64,000 bases of DNA. It comes from Rubrobacter aplysinae. Lineage in GTDB: Bacteria; Actinomycetota; Rubrobacteria; Rubrobacterales; Rubrobacteraceae. Made by a program: the position numbers and the translations under genes. Of this stretch, positions 33,792 to 42,570 are shown piece by piece. The notes beneath the pieces are model-generated. The model searched no databases, was not told the origin of the DNA, and worked only from the letters and a program-made list of their open reading frames with translations. The stretch spans positions 186,001-250,000 of the forward strand of contig NZ_LEKH01000002.1 of NCBI RefSeq assembly GCF_001029505.1, written 5' to 3'. Each line of letters starts with the position of its first letter. The first letter of the stretch is position 1.

Positions 33792-35331
33792 CCGGCTCGA
33801 CCCGGTAACCCTCTCGGTGCTCTCCGGGGCGCTCTCGGGCATAGCGGAGGAGATGGGGGCCGTGCTCATAAGGGGCTCCTACTCCTCGAACATCAAGGAG
33901 CGCCGCGACTGCTCTACCGCGCTCTTCGACTCGCGGGGCAGGACGGTTTCGCAAGCAGAGCACATCCCGGTCCACCTCGGCGCGATGCCAGAGGCGGTTG
34001 CGGCGGTCATGCAGCGGGACCCCGAGCCCGGCGACGTGTTCGCCCTCAACGACCCGTACTCCGGCGGCACCCACCTGCCGGACATAACGCTCGTCTCTCC
34101 GGTGTCACACGGAGGTGAGATAATCGGGTACGCCGTCAGTCGGGCGCACCACTCGGACGTCGGCGGCATGAGCCCGGGCTCGATGCCGGTCGGCTCGCGC
34201 GAGGTTTACCAGGAGGGTACCGTGATACCGCCGGTGCGGCTGGTGAGCGGCGCGAGCGGCGGCGAGTACGTCCCGGACGTGCTGGACCTGATACTCGCAA
34301 ACGTGCGCACCCCGCGTCTCAGGAGAGGCGACCTACGAGCCCAGATCGCGGCGAATCGTCTGGCCGAGGAGCGCGTTGTAGAGTTGATCGAGCGCCGTAG
34401 CAAAGACACCGTACGGGCGGCGTTCGACGAGGTGATCTCCTACGCCGAACGCCGCACCCGCGAGGCGATCCGGGAGCTGCCGGACGGCACGTACGCGGCG
34501 GGGAGCGAGATCGAGGGCGACGGCGTCACCGACTCCGACATCCCGCTCCAGGTAGAGATAAACATATCCGGCGACGAGCTGAGCGTGGACTTCTCCGGCA
34601 CCTCGGACGCCGTAGCCGGAAACGTGAACTGCCCGCTCGCCGTGACCCGCTCGGCCTGCTACTTCGCCCTACGCGTCCTGCTGCCGGACGATGTGCCCGC
34701 AAACGCCGGGACCTACGCCCCGCTCTCCATACACGCCCCGGAGGGCAGCCTCGTGAACGCCCAGAGCCCATCGGCGGTCGTCGCCGGAAACGTAGAGACC
34801 AGCCAGCGCGTCGCCGACACGCTCCTGCTCGCCCTCTCAGGAGCGGCGGACCTCATCGCCGGAGGGCAGGGCACGATGAACAACCTCATAATCGGCGGCA
34901 CCGGGGACGGGGGCTGGACCTACTACGAGACCATCGGCGGCGGCCAGGGCGCGAGCGCCACAGGTCCGGGTCCATCCGGGGTCCACGTCGGCATGTCGAA
35001 TACCCTGAACACGCCCATAGAGGCGCTTGAGCTGGAGTACCCGATGCGTGTAACCCGCTACGAGCTACGCTACGGCTCCGGCGGTGCCGGGAAATACGCG
35101 GGCGGGGACGGCCTTGCCCGTTCCGTCAGGTTGCTCGCCCCGGCACAGCTATCCCTGATCTCCGACCGCCGCCGCCACGGGACGCACGGCCTCGGCGGCG
35201 GAGAGCCCGGAGATACCGGCAAGAATCTACTCAATAACGAGGAGCTACCCCCGAAGGCGAGCCGCGAGCTACGGCCGGGAGACGAGGTGACGGTCGAGAC
35301 ACCGGGCGGCGGAGGTTACGGGAGAGAATAG
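33784..35331 (+). CDS. hyuB: hydantoinase/5-oxoprolinase subunit B
   Basis: Partner subunit of the HyuA-type amidohydrolase, 515 residues, normal length. Family markers include IKERRDCSTALFDSRG, AEHIPVHLGAMPEAV, FALNDPYSGGTHLPD and the C-terminal ETPGGGGYG. ATG 33784 lies within the last codons of hyuA and follows GGAG, so translation is coupled. It probably acts with the YcsI- and YcsG-like genes just upstream as one catabolic operon. Confidence 0.92.
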   Translation: MSNRLDPVTLSVLSGALSGIAEEMGAVLIRGSYSSNIKERRDCSTALFDSRGRTVSQAEHIPVHLGAMPEAVAAVMQRDPEPGDVFALNDPYSGGTHLPDITLVSPVSHGGEIIGYAVSRAHHSDVGGMSPGSMPVGSREVYQEGTVIPPVRLVSGASGGEYVPDVLDLILANVRTPRLRRGDLRAQIAANRLAEERVVELIERRSKDTVRAAFDEVISYAERRTREAIRELPDGTYAAGSEIEGDGVTDSDIPLQVEINISGDELSVDFSGTSDAVAGNVNCPLAVTRSACYFALRVLLPDDVPANAGTYAPLSIHAPEGSLVNAQSPSAVVAGNVETSQRVADTLLLALSGAADLIAGGQGTMNNLIIGGTGDGGWTYYETIGGGQGASATGPGPSGVHVGMSNTLNTPIEALELEYPMRVTRYELRYGSGGAGKYAGGDGLARSVRLLAPAQLSLISDRRRHGTHGLGGGEPGDTGKNLLNNEELPPKASRELRPGDEVTVETPGGGGYGRE

Positions 35332-35446
35332 CATCGGTCAATCTTCCCGAACCTGATCTCACGCCTGGTTTGAGGAGTGTGTGCGAGGCACTTGTGCGAA
35401 GACGGAGCAGCATTAGAATGAGGCTTGGCTAGCGGACGGAGCGGTC

Positions 35447-35893
35447 GTGAGCGAGCCGGAACGGCGAGAGCAAGAACCAGACGCGTCAGAGGGTGGCGTA
35501 GACACCACTGCGGCATACGCGAGCTCCGCGGTGGGCGTAGCGCTCCTGATCGGCGCGATCCTCCTGATAATCTCCACCGGAACGCCCGTGGCCGGTATGG
35601 GCCTTATTATAGGCGGCGCCGCATGCCTCGGCTGGGGGATTCCGCAGGTCCTGAAGCACAAAAATTCTCTCCCCGGCCCCGTTAGCAAGGAGCGCGAGCT
35701 ACTCTCCGCAATCCGGGATAACGGTGGCAGCATTACCCCGGCGGAGGCCGCGATGGAGACCTCGCTAACCGTGCGCGAGGCCGACGAGATGCTCTCGGAG
35801 CTAACGAGCGGCGGTCACCTCCGGCTAGAGAGCCAGTCGGGATCTCTCCACTACTCCCTCCCCACCAGGAGGGAACAAGAGCTCGGAGGATGA
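35447..35893 (+). CDS. small membrane protein with C-terminal winged-helix-like region
   Basis: 148 residues with no recognised family. A hydrophilic N-terminus is followed by two hydrophobic helices at about 25-45 and 50-68 (ALLIGAILLIISTG and GMGLIIGGAACLGWG). The cytoplasmic tail ERELLSAIRDNGGSITPAEA, VREADEMLSELTSGGHLRLE looks like a small HTH or winged helix of the kind that senses or regulates. GTG 35447 is the start; a weak promoter (TTGTGC, 16 bases, TAGAAT at 35414-35419) lies before it. Function is unknown. Confidence 0.6.
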   Translation: MSEPERREQEPDASEGGVDTTAAYASSAVGVALLIGAILLIISTGTPVAGMGLIIGGAACLGWGIPQVLKHKNSLPGPVSKERELLSAIRDNGGSITPAEAAMETSLTVREADEMLSELTSGGHLRLESQSGSLHYSLPTRREQELGG

Positions 35894-35961
35894 CTCCCGG
35901 CAGACGGCTCCGACAACGGACCCCCGGACGCCCGTCGCCTCACGCGCCCGGCTCGACACTG

Positions 35962-35998
35962 TATAATCCTCGCTTACACGTATAGTTGTCCATACCAA
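35962..35998 (+). promoter_or_regulatory. gntR -10 element and dre-like operator
   Basis: TATAAT at 35962-35967 is a good -10 with no clear -35. TTGTCCATACCAA at 35986-35998, whose complement reads TTGGTATGGACAA, matches the site before the PTS gene at 11 of 13 positions. It resembles the operators of DasR/NagR-type regulators. Its place about 20 bases after the -10 suggests auto-repression. Confidence 0.65.
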
Positions 35999-36021
35999 AT
36001 TTTGTATTCGAACGGAGGATC

Positions 36022-36750
36022 TTGTCCGGTCTGGATACGAGCAGCCCGCTGCCGAAGTACCACCAGCTCAAGGAGATACTGCGCGGCATGATCGAGCGCG
36101 AGGATCTGCAGCGGGGCGAGATCATCCCTCCGGAGCGTGAGCTGTGCGAGGAGTACGGCATAAGCCGCATGACGGCGCGGCAGGCCATAGTCGAGCTGGT
36201 AAACGAGGGCATCCTGTACCGGGAGCAGGGCCGGGGCACCTTCGTAGCCGGAGAGAAGGTAAAGCAAGAGGCCGAGCGTCTGGCGAGCTTTACCGAGGAC
36301 ATGGCCGGGCGGGGCCACGAGACGACCAGCTCCGTGCTGGACGCGGAGTCGGTAGAGGCCGGGCCGGTGGTCGCGCGCCTGCTTGGTATAGAGGAGACCG
36401 AAAAGGTGGTCCGCATCCGGCGCGTGCGCCACGCGGACGGGGAGCCGATGGCGCTTGAGACCAGCCACCTCTTGCACGAGGTGGCGGAGGGGCTGCTTAG
36501 GCTCGACCTCTCCTCACGCTCCATCTACGACGAGCTCCGCACCGGCGGCCTGAGCATAGCCTGGGCCGAGCAGAGCTACGAGGCGACCGTGATCAACGAG
36601 CTCGAGGCGGAGCACCTCGGGATCTCGACCGGCAGCCCCGCGCTCCTCATAGAACGCGTCACCCACGACGACCGGGATCTCGCCTTCGAGTACGTGAAAA
36701 GCACCTACCGCGGAGACCGCTACCGCATCACCACCACCCTCCGTCCCTGA
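36022..36750 (+). CDS. GntR-family (HutC/UTRA) regulator of amino-sugar use
   Basis: A 242-residue regulator. The N-terminal winged HTH reads LPKYHQLKEILRGMIERE, then IIPPERELCEEYGISRMTAR and GTFVAGEKV. The C-terminal UTRA effector domain has VVRIRRVRHADGEPMALE and LLIERVTHD. It resembles NagR/DasR, which bind GlcN-6-P or GlcNAc-6-P. The start is placed at TTG 36022, after GGAGG at 36014-36018; a TTG at 35986 lies inside the operator and is not used. The matching operators before this gene and before the PTS gene indicate that it controls the nag operon. Confidence 0.88.
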   Translation: MSGLDTSSPLPKYHQLKEILRGMIEREDLQRGEIIPPERELCEEYGISRMTARQAIVELVNEGILYREQGRGTFVAGEKVKQEAERLASFTEDMAGRGHETTSSVLDAESVEAGPVVARLLGIEETEKVVRIRRVRHADGEPMALETSHLLHEVAEGLLRLDLSSRSIYDELRTGGLSIAWAEQSYEATVINELEAEHLGISTGSPALLIERVTHDDRDLAFEYVKSTYRGDRYRITTTLRP

Positions 36751-36783
36751 GCGTCGTCCGGGCAAGCCCCCGTAAAAAAGCTC

Positions 36784-36827
36784 TTGACATCCCCGTTCTT
36801 AGTCAATATCGTAATTGGTATAGTCAA
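36784..36827 (+). promoter_or_regulatory. nag operon promoter and dre-like operator
   Basis: TTGACA at 36784-36789, 17 bases, then TATCGT at 36807-36812. The operator TTGGTATAGTCAA at 36815-36827 overlaps the expected transcription start. AGTCAATAT occurs twice, at 36801-36809 and 36822-36830, 21 bases apart, so a second half-site is possible. Position and similarity to the gntR site support repression by the GntR protein. Confidence 0.68.
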
Positions 36828-36852
36828 TATGACCATGAAGGGAAGGGGAAGC

Positions 36853-38403
36853 ATGGCCGCGAGTACGAGCGGGCAGGGGCGAAAGTTTAGCTGGGGCTCC
36901 ATTCTAGGCCCTTTGCAGAGCATCGGACGAGCATTGATGCTGCCGATAGCGGTGTTACCGGCGGCGGCGTTGCTGCTCAGGCTCGGGCAGGACGACCTGC
37001 TGGGATTGCCGTGGATGGCCGCGGCTGGCGGGGCGATCTTCGATAACCTCTCGTTGATCTTCGCGATAGGCATTGCGATAGGGTTGACCGGCTCCGCGGG
37101 GGCCGCGGCGGTGGCCGCGATCGTTGGTTACCTCGTCTTTTCCGGGGTGTTCAACTCCCTGGCCCCGCAGCTCGCCGAGGAGGGCGCTGATCCCCTGGCC
37201 AGCATGGGCGCCGTGGACAGCATGGGCGTGTTCTCCGGGATCATAATCGGGCTGACGGCCGCCGGCCTCTACCGGCGCTACAACGACATCCGGTTGCCGG
37301 ACTACCTGGCCTTCTTCGGCGGCAAGCGGTTCGTCCCCATAGTCACGGCTCTGGTGGCGCTCGTGCTGGGCGCGGTCTTCGGGTTCGTGTGGCCCGTGGT
37401 GGGCTCCGGGATCGAGGCGATGGGGCAGTGGCTCGTCGGGCTCGGAGCCGTGGGGACCGGGATCTACGGCTTCTTCAACCGCCTGCTCATACCGCTCGGG
37501 CTGCACCACGTGCTGAACACCTACATCTGGTTCCAGCTCGGCTCGTTCCAGGGGGCGGACGGCGTGGTCCACGGCGAGATCACGCGCTACTTCGCCGGGG
37601 ACCCGGACGCCGGAAGCTTCCTCGCCGGGTTCTTCCCCATAATGATGTTCGGCCTCCCGGCGGCTTGCCTGGCCATGATCCGGCACGCCCATCAGACCAA
37701 GGTCGCCTCGGGTATCCTGCTCTCCGCGGCCTTCGCCTCGTTCCTCACGGGCATAACGGAGCCCATAGAGTTCGCGTTCCTGTTCGTCGCGCCGGTGCTC
37801 TTCCTGGTCCACGCCATACTGACGGCCTCCGCGATGGTCGTGACCACGCTGCTCGGCATTCAGATGGGCTTCGGCTTCTCCGCCGGGGCCATAGACTACG
37901 TGCTCAACTTCTTCGCGGAAAACACCGACAAGCCGCTGCTGCTGTTGCTGGTCGGGATCCTCTACGGCGGCGTCTACTACTTCGTGTTCAGCTTCTTTAT
38001 CAAGCGGTTCGACCTCGCGACGCCGGGCCGTGGCGGGGCCGAGGGCACCGGCGGGGCGGATTGGATCCTGCCCGAGAGCCAGCGCGGCCCGGCAAAGGGT
38101 ACGGAGGGTGGCGAGGAAAGCGAAGCCTCCGAAAAGCCGGAGGAGGAGCGCGACGCCGACGACGTGCTGGCCGGGAACGCGCTCGCGGCGCTCGGTGGCC
38201 GGGAGAACGTCGAGAGCGTCGAGGGCTGCATAACCCGCCTGCGGTGCGTAGTCTCCGAGCCGGAGAGCGTGGACGAGACGCGGCTGAAGGGGCTGGGCGC
38301 CTCGGGTGTCGTGAAGCGCGGCCAGGTGGTGCAGGTGGTCATGGGCACCCAGTCCGACCGCATCGCCGAGCGCATGAACCGCCAGCTAAAGACGGAGGCA
38401 TAG
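36853..38403 (+). CDS. nagE: PTS EIIBC component, N-acetylglucosamine/glucose family
   Basis: Membrane permease-kinase of the phosphotransferase system, 516 residues. The EIIC part (about 10-395) has some ten helices with GRALMLPIAVLPAAALLLRL at the front and the GITEPIEFAFLFVAP sugar-site motif. A charged linker (about 405-435) joins the EIIB domain, whose phospho-cysteine lies in VEGCITRLRCVV. ATG 36853 follows a purine-rich GGAAGGGGA site; the frame upstream overlaps the promoter and operator. The nagB/nagA genes downstream make GlcNAc the likeliest substrate, with MurNAc also possible. Confidence 0.9.
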   Translation: MAASTSGQGRKFSWGSILGPLQSIGRALMLPIAVLPAAALLLRLGQDDLLGLPWMAAAGGAIFDNLSLIFAIGIAIGLTGSAGAAAVAAIVGYLVFSGVFNSLAPQLAEEGADPLASMGAVDSMGVFSGIIIGLTAAGLYRRYNDIRLPDYLAFFGGKRFVPIVTALVALVLGAVFGFVWPVVGSGIEAMGQWLVGLGAVGTGIYGFFNRLLIPLGLHHVLNTYIWFQLGSFQGADGVVHGEITRYFAGDPDAGSFLAGFFPIMMFGLPAACLAMIRHAHQTKVASGILLSAAFASFLTGITEPIEFAFLFVAPVLFLVHAILTASAMVVTTLLGIQMGFGFSAGAIDYVLNFFAENTDKPLLLLLVGILYGGVYYFVFSFFIKRFDLATPGRGGAEGTGGADWILPESQRGPAKGTEGGEESEASEKPEEERDADDVLAGNALAALGGRENVESVEGCITRLRCVVSEPESVDETRLKGLGASGVVKRGQVVQVVMGTQSDRIAERMNRQLKTEA

Positions 38404-38404
38404 A

Positions 38405-38863
38405 GTGAGCAAGATTCAGGTACTCGCGCCGATCGCCGGTCAGGCCATCCCCATGAGCCAGGTGCCGGACGAGGTGTTCGCCGAGGGGATGGCCGGAGAA
38501 GGAGCCGCCGTGGTGCCCTCCGGGAGCGGCGAGGCGGTCGCCCCCATCTCCGGCACGCTGGCAAAGCTGTTCGAGGGCGGCCACGCCTTTGGCATCGCCG
38601 CCGCGGGCGGGGTGGAGCTCATAGTACACCTCGGCCTCGACACCATCGAGATGGAGGACGGGGGCTTCGAGAAGCTCGCCACCCAGGGGGACGAGGTGGA
38701 GGCCGGACAGCCTATAGTGCGCTTCGACCTGGAGGCCATAAACGCCGCCGGCTACGAGCCCACGACCCCCGTGGTCGTTACCAACTCCGACGAGCACGCC
38801 GTAACCGGCCAGCAGACCGGCGAGGTCGGGGCCGGAGACCCGCTGTTCGAGGTCGAGGGTTGA
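38405..38863 (+). CDS. PTS EIIA component, glucose type
   Basis: Cytoplasmic phosphocarrier, 152 residues. The phosphorylated histidine lies in GVELIVHLGLDTI, and VLAPIAGQAIPMSQVPDEVF and the C-terminal FDLEAI fit the PTS_EIIA_1 family. It starts at GTG 38405, immediately after the EIIBC stop, and its stop overlaps the next start (TTGA). It supplies phosphate from HPr to the preceding EIIBC. Confidence 0.93.
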   Translation: MSKIQVLAPIAGQAIPMSQVPDEVFAEGMAGEGAAVVPSGSGEAVAPISGTLAKLFEGGHAFGIAAAGGVELIVHLGLDTIEMEDGGFEKLATQGDEVEAGQPIVRFDLEAINAAGYEPTTPVVVTNSDEHAVTGQQTGEVGAGDPLFEVEG

Positions 38864-39678
38864 CCCGAAAAGCCCGGATCCTGGACTGCGGCCCGGAGGA
38901 GTTCCGCGGCATGGACGGCGGGGAGCTGCTGCAGTCCATCCGGCTCTCCGAGGGCCGCACCCTGATGGCCGAGATCCTCCACCCCTCCCCGCCGCTGGTG
39001 GACGGGGCCTCGAACGCCGCCGTCGCCGTGGCTTTCGGCGCGGATCTCGTCTTGCTCAACAAGTTCGGCGGCGAGGATCTCGCAGGAATCAAACGCTCCC
39101 TCGGACGTCCCGTGGGCGTCAACGTCGAGCCCTCCGAAGAGGTCGAGGAGCACCGCCGGGCGAGCCGGGAGAACCTCTCGCGGCTGGAGGATGCGGACTT
39201 CCTCGTGATAACCGCCAACCCCGACGCAAGGATAGAGACCGGTGACCTCGTCTCCGCCGCCCACACGGCGAGAGACGAGCTGCCCGACACCCCGCTATTG
39301 TGCGGCAAGATGCATGGCAGCGGTGGCCGGGGCATGCCCGAGGCGTCCGAGATCGGTACCCTCGCCGAGGGGGCGGATGCCGTGCTGATACCGGCGCCGG
39401 GCACGGTGCCCGGCAGCCTGGAGTCGGCCGTCGCGGAGCTGGCGCAGGCGGTTCACGAAGGAGGAGCCCTGGCGGTGGCGGCTGTCGGCACGTCCCAGGA
39501 AGGCGCGGACCGGGAGACGGTGCGGGGGATCTCGCTCTCCGCCAAACGTGCCGGGGCCGACGTGCTCCACCTGGGAGACGCGGGCCTCTCCGGCGTCGCG
39601 GAGCCCGAGAACCTGATGTCGGCCTCCCTGGCTATTAGAGGCCGCCGCCACACCTACCGGCGCATGGCGATGAGATAG
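38860..39678 (+). CDS. PTS-linked protein of unknown function (DUF7916-like TIM-barrel)
   Basis: 272 residues. Barrel-like blocks include ELLQSIRLSEGRTLMAEIL, GASNAAVAVAFGADLVLLN, LGRPVGVNVEPSEEV, ADFLVITANPDARIETGD and PLLCGKMHGSGG. These fit a family often mislabelled haloacid-dehalogenase hydrolase and now listed, as I recall, as DUF7916; it recurs beside PTS genes. No HAD or kinase motif is present. TTG 38860 overlaps the EIIA stop, so it is firmly within the operon. It may be a phosphosugar isomerase, epimerase or lyase; this is inference. Confidence 0.65.
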   Translation: MTRKARILDCGPEEFRGMDGGELLQSIRLSEGRTLMAEILHPSPPLVDGASNAAVAVAFGADLVLLNKFGGEDLAGIKRSLGRPVGVNVEPSEEVEEHRRASRENLSRLEDADFLVITANPDARIETGDLVSAAHTARDELPDTPLLCGKMHGSGGRGMPEASEIGTLAEGADAVLIPAPGTVPGSLESAVAELAQAVHEGGALAVAAVGTSQEGADRETVRGISLSAKRAGADVLHLGDAGLSGVAEPENLMSASLAIRGRRHTYRRMAMR

Positions 39679-39705
39679 AGACAGGGAAGATAAGGAGCAG
39701 TAGAG

Positions 39706-40443
39706 TTGGAACTCCACGTACACGACAGCCACGAAGGGGTTAGCCGGACCGCCGCCGAGACGGTAAGTGACACCGTTTCCGAAAACCCCGGCGCGAACCT
39801 GCTCCTGCCCACGGGCTCGACCCCCAGAGGCATGTACCGGGAGCTGGTGCGCCTGTACCGGGAGGGCGGCCTGAGCCTCTCCGATACGACCATCTTCAAC
39901 CTGGACGAGTACCTCGGCATCCCCCGCGACCACCCGGAGAGCTACCGGCGCTACATGCAGGAGAACCTCTATCGCCACGTGGACGCCGACCCTGCCAGAA
40001 CACACATCCCGGACGCCGAGACCCCGGCCCCGGAGGAAGAATGCCTGCGCTACGACGCCGCGATAAAGGAGACGGGCGGGGCCGACCTGTGCGTGCTCGG
40101 CATCGGGCGTAACGGGCACATCGGGTTCAACGAGCCGGGCTCCCCCTTCTCCTCGCGCACGCGGGTCATGGGGCTCGCCGAGTCCACCCGCCGCGCAAAC
40201 GCCGAGGGCTTCGACGCCGGGGCGGCGCCGGAGCAGGCGATCACGGTCGGCATGCAGACCATCTTCGAGTCGCGGAAGGTGCTGCTCCTCGCCTCCGGGC
40301 CCGAAAAGGCCGAGGCGGTCGCCGCCGCCGTCGAGGGCGAGGTTTCCCCCCAGACGCCGGCCTCGATGCTCCGGGAGCACCCGGACGTCACCTTCCTCCT
40401 AGACCGCGAAGCCGCCTCGGCGCTACGGAGGGAGGTCGCGTGA
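39706..40443 (+). CDS. nagB: glucosamine-6-phosphate deaminase
   Basis: Converts glucosamine-6-phosphate to fructose-6-phosphate and ammonia. The 245-residue protein has PTGSTPRGMYREL for phosphate binding, FNLDEYLGIPRDHPESY with the catalytic Asp, and GIGRNGHIGFNEPGSPF with the catalytic His/Glu. TTG 39706 has AAGGAG 8 bases upstream. Its stop overlaps the GTG start of the NagA-MurQ gene, giving coupling. Confidence 0.95.
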   Translation: MELHVHDSHEGVSRTAAETVSDTVSENPGANLLLPTGSTPRGMYRELVRLYREGGLSLSDTTIFNLDEYLGIPRDHPESYRRYMQENLYRHVDADPARTHIPDAETPAPEEECLRYDAAIKETGGADLCVLGIGRNGHIGFNEPGSPFSSRTRVMGLAESTRRANAEGFDAGAAPEQAITVGMQTIFESRKVLLLASGPEKAEAVAAAVEGEVSPQTPASMLREHPDVTFLLDREAASALRREVA

Positions 40444-42560
40444 GGGGCGGTATGAGGGGCAGTGTTAGGGACGGCGCGCAAAATCAGGCGGGGAGCCTCG
40501 CGATCCGGGGCCGGGTGGTTACCCCGGATGCGGTGTGGGACGGTGGCACGATCCTCGTCGAGAGTGGCGAGATAAGGGCCGTCAGCCGCGAGCCGCTCGC
40601 CGCGGACGCCGTGGTCGAGCTGCCGGACCATTATCTCGTGCCCGGCTTCGTGGACCTGCAGGTCAACGGCGGGTTCGGCGTGGACGCGGTGGATCGGCCG
40701 GGGCGTCTCGGAGAGCTCTCAGCCGCCCTGCCCGCGACCGGCGTCACCTCCTACCTCCCGACGCTGGTCACGCTGCCGCTCGGGCGCTATCCGGCCGTGA
40801 TCGGCGGTCTGGATCTGGACCCGGACAGAGGCGCGGTCCCGCTCGGGCTTCATCTCGAAGGCCCGTTCATAAGCCCCGAGAAGCGGGGCGCGCACGCGGC
40901 GGAGGCGGTCGCCGAGCCGGACCCGGACGCGCTCGCGGAGCTGCTGGACGCCGGGCCGGTAGAGATGGTAACGCTCGCCCCGGAGATGCCGGGCGCGGGA
41001 GCCCTGATCGAGCTCGCCGCGAGCCGGGGCACCGTCGCCTCCCTCGGCCACTCGGCCGCCTCGTTCGAGGAAGCTCTGTCGGGATTCGAGTCTGGAGCGG
41101 CGGGCGTGACGCACCTGTTCAACGCCATGAGCCCGCTGCACCACCGCGACCCCGGTCTCCCCGGCGCGGCGATGCTAAAAACGGCGGACTCCGCGCCACG
41201 CTGCGGCATGGTCGCCGACGGCCGTCATGTCCACCCCGAGATGGTCCGGCTCGCCTTCGAGCGGCTGGGGCCGGACCGGATGTACCTGGTCACGGACGCG
41301 ATGGCAGCCGCCGGGATGGGACCGGGCGAGTACGAGCTCGCCGGACGCACCGTTTCCATGCGGGATGGCATCCCGCGTCTGGAGGACGGCACGCTCGCCG
41401 GTAGCGTGCTCACGATGGACGAGGCGATACGCAACGCGCTGGAGTTTGCCGGCTGCTCGTTGCCGGAGGCGGTACGCATGGCGACGGCCACCCCGGCGGC
41501 CTTGATCGGGGCCGCCAAAAAGGGCCGCCTCACGCCGGGCTCCGACGCCGACGTGGTCGCGCTCTCGCCCGATCTGCTGGTGGAGGCAGCCTGGGTCGGC
41601 GGCAGGCTCGTGTACGAGAGAGACGTGCAGAGCACGCGGGACGGAGACCAGAGGGCCGTCGTGATCCGGGAGGGATCAAAGCCCCCGGCACTGGACGAGA
41701 TGGGTACCGGAGATCTGCTCCGGGCGATGAACAGGGCGGACGCGGCGGTGGCCCCGGCGGTAGAGGCGGCGGTACCGGATATCGAGCGCGTCGTGGAGCG
41801 CGCGCGGGAGACGGTGGCCGGGGGCGGGCGGGTGATCTACGCCGGAGCCGGGACCAGCGGCCGGCTCGCCGTTGCCGACGCCGCCGAGTGCTCCCCCACC
41901 TTCGGCGTCGCGCCGGGCACCTTTACCAGCGTCATGGCCGGCGGCCTCGAAGCGTTGTACGAGGAAGCGGCGGAGGCGGAGGACGGCGCGGCGGAGGGCC
42001 GCCGGGCGATACGGGAGCTGAATGTCGGGGCCGGAGACCTCGTGGTCGGGGTGTCGGCCAGCGGCGCCACGCCTTTCACCCTCGCGGCCCAGCTGGAGGC
42101 CCGGGAGCGCAGGGCCGCCACGGCCTGCATAGTGAACCTGGCGGGCTCGGATATGGCCCGGAATGCCGACCTCCCGGTAGAGATAGCAACGGGAGCGGAG
42201 ATCCTGCCCGGCTCCACCCGGCTAAAGGCCGGGACCGCCCAGAAGCTGGTCTTGAACATGATCTCCACCGCCACCCTGGCGGGGCTCGGCTACGTCCACG
42301 GCGACATGATGGTCGGCATGCGGCCCTACAACCACAAGCTCCGTGGGCGCGCGGAGAGCATGGTCCGGGAGATCACGGGCTGCAGCGAGCCCGAGGCCGC
42401 CTCGGCTCTCCAGAGCACGGAGTACGATATCCGCGGGGCGGTACTGCTGGTAGACGGGGTAACTTCCGCCCACGAAGCCGCCCGTCTGCTCCGGCTGGTG
42501 GAGGGAGACTTACGCAGAGCCCGGGAGTACGCCCCGCAATCCGAGACCACGAACAATTGA
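40440..42560 (+). CDS. NagA-MurQ fusion: GlcNAc-6-P deacetylase + MurNAc-6-P etherase
   Basis: A single 706-residue frame. Residues about 18-395 are N-acetylglucosamine-6-phosphate deacetylase, with DHYLVPGFVDLQVNGGFGVD, GLHLEGPFISPEKRGAH, ASLGHSAASF, THLFNAM and VTDAMAAAGMGPGEY. After a ~15-residue linker, residues about 403-706 are N-acetylmuramic acid 6-phosphate etherase, with VIYAGAGTSGRLAVADAAEC, the catalytic-type Glu in AAECSPTFG, GVSASGATPFTLAA and LKAGTAQKLVLNMIS. No stop or ribosome site separates the parts. The product could open the lactyl ether of MurNAc-6-P and then deacetylate the GlcNAc-6-P formed, feeding NagB just upstream. The start is GTG 40440, overlapping nagB. Confidence 0.92.
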   Translation: MRGGMRGSVRDGAQNQAGSLAIRGRVVTPDAVWDGGTILVESGEIRAVSREPLAADAVVELPDHYLVPGFVDLQVNGGFGVDAVDRPGRLGELSAALPATGVTSYLPTLVTLPLGRYPAVIGGLDLDPDRGAVPLGLHLEGPFISPEKRGAHAAEAVAEPDPDALAELLDAGPVEMVTLAPEMPGAGALIELAASRGTVASLGHSAASFEEALSGFESGAAGVTHLFNAMSPLHHRDPGLPGAAMLKTADSAPRCGMVADGRHVHPEMVRLAFERLGPDRMYLVTDAMAAAGMGPGEYELAGRTVSMRDGIPRLEDGTLAGSVLTMDEAIRNALEFAGCSLPEAVRMATATPAALIGAAKKGRLTPGSDADVVALSPDLLVEAAWVGGRLVYERDVQSTRDGDQRAVVIREGSKPPALDEMGTGDLLRAMNRADAAVAPAVEAAVPDIERVVERARETVAGGGRVIYAGAGTSGRLAVADAAECSPTFGVAPGTFTSVMAGGLEALYEEAAEAEDGAAEGRRAIRELNVGAGDLVVGVSASGATPFTLAAQLEARERRAATACIVNLAGSDMARNADLPVEIATGAEILPGSTRLKAGTAQKLVLNMISTATLAGLGYVHGDMMVGMRPYNHKLRGRAESMVREITGCSEPEAASALQSTEYDIRGAVLLVDGVTSAHEAARLLRLVEGDLRRAREYAPQSETTNN

Positions 42561-42570
42561 GCGGGCGGCA

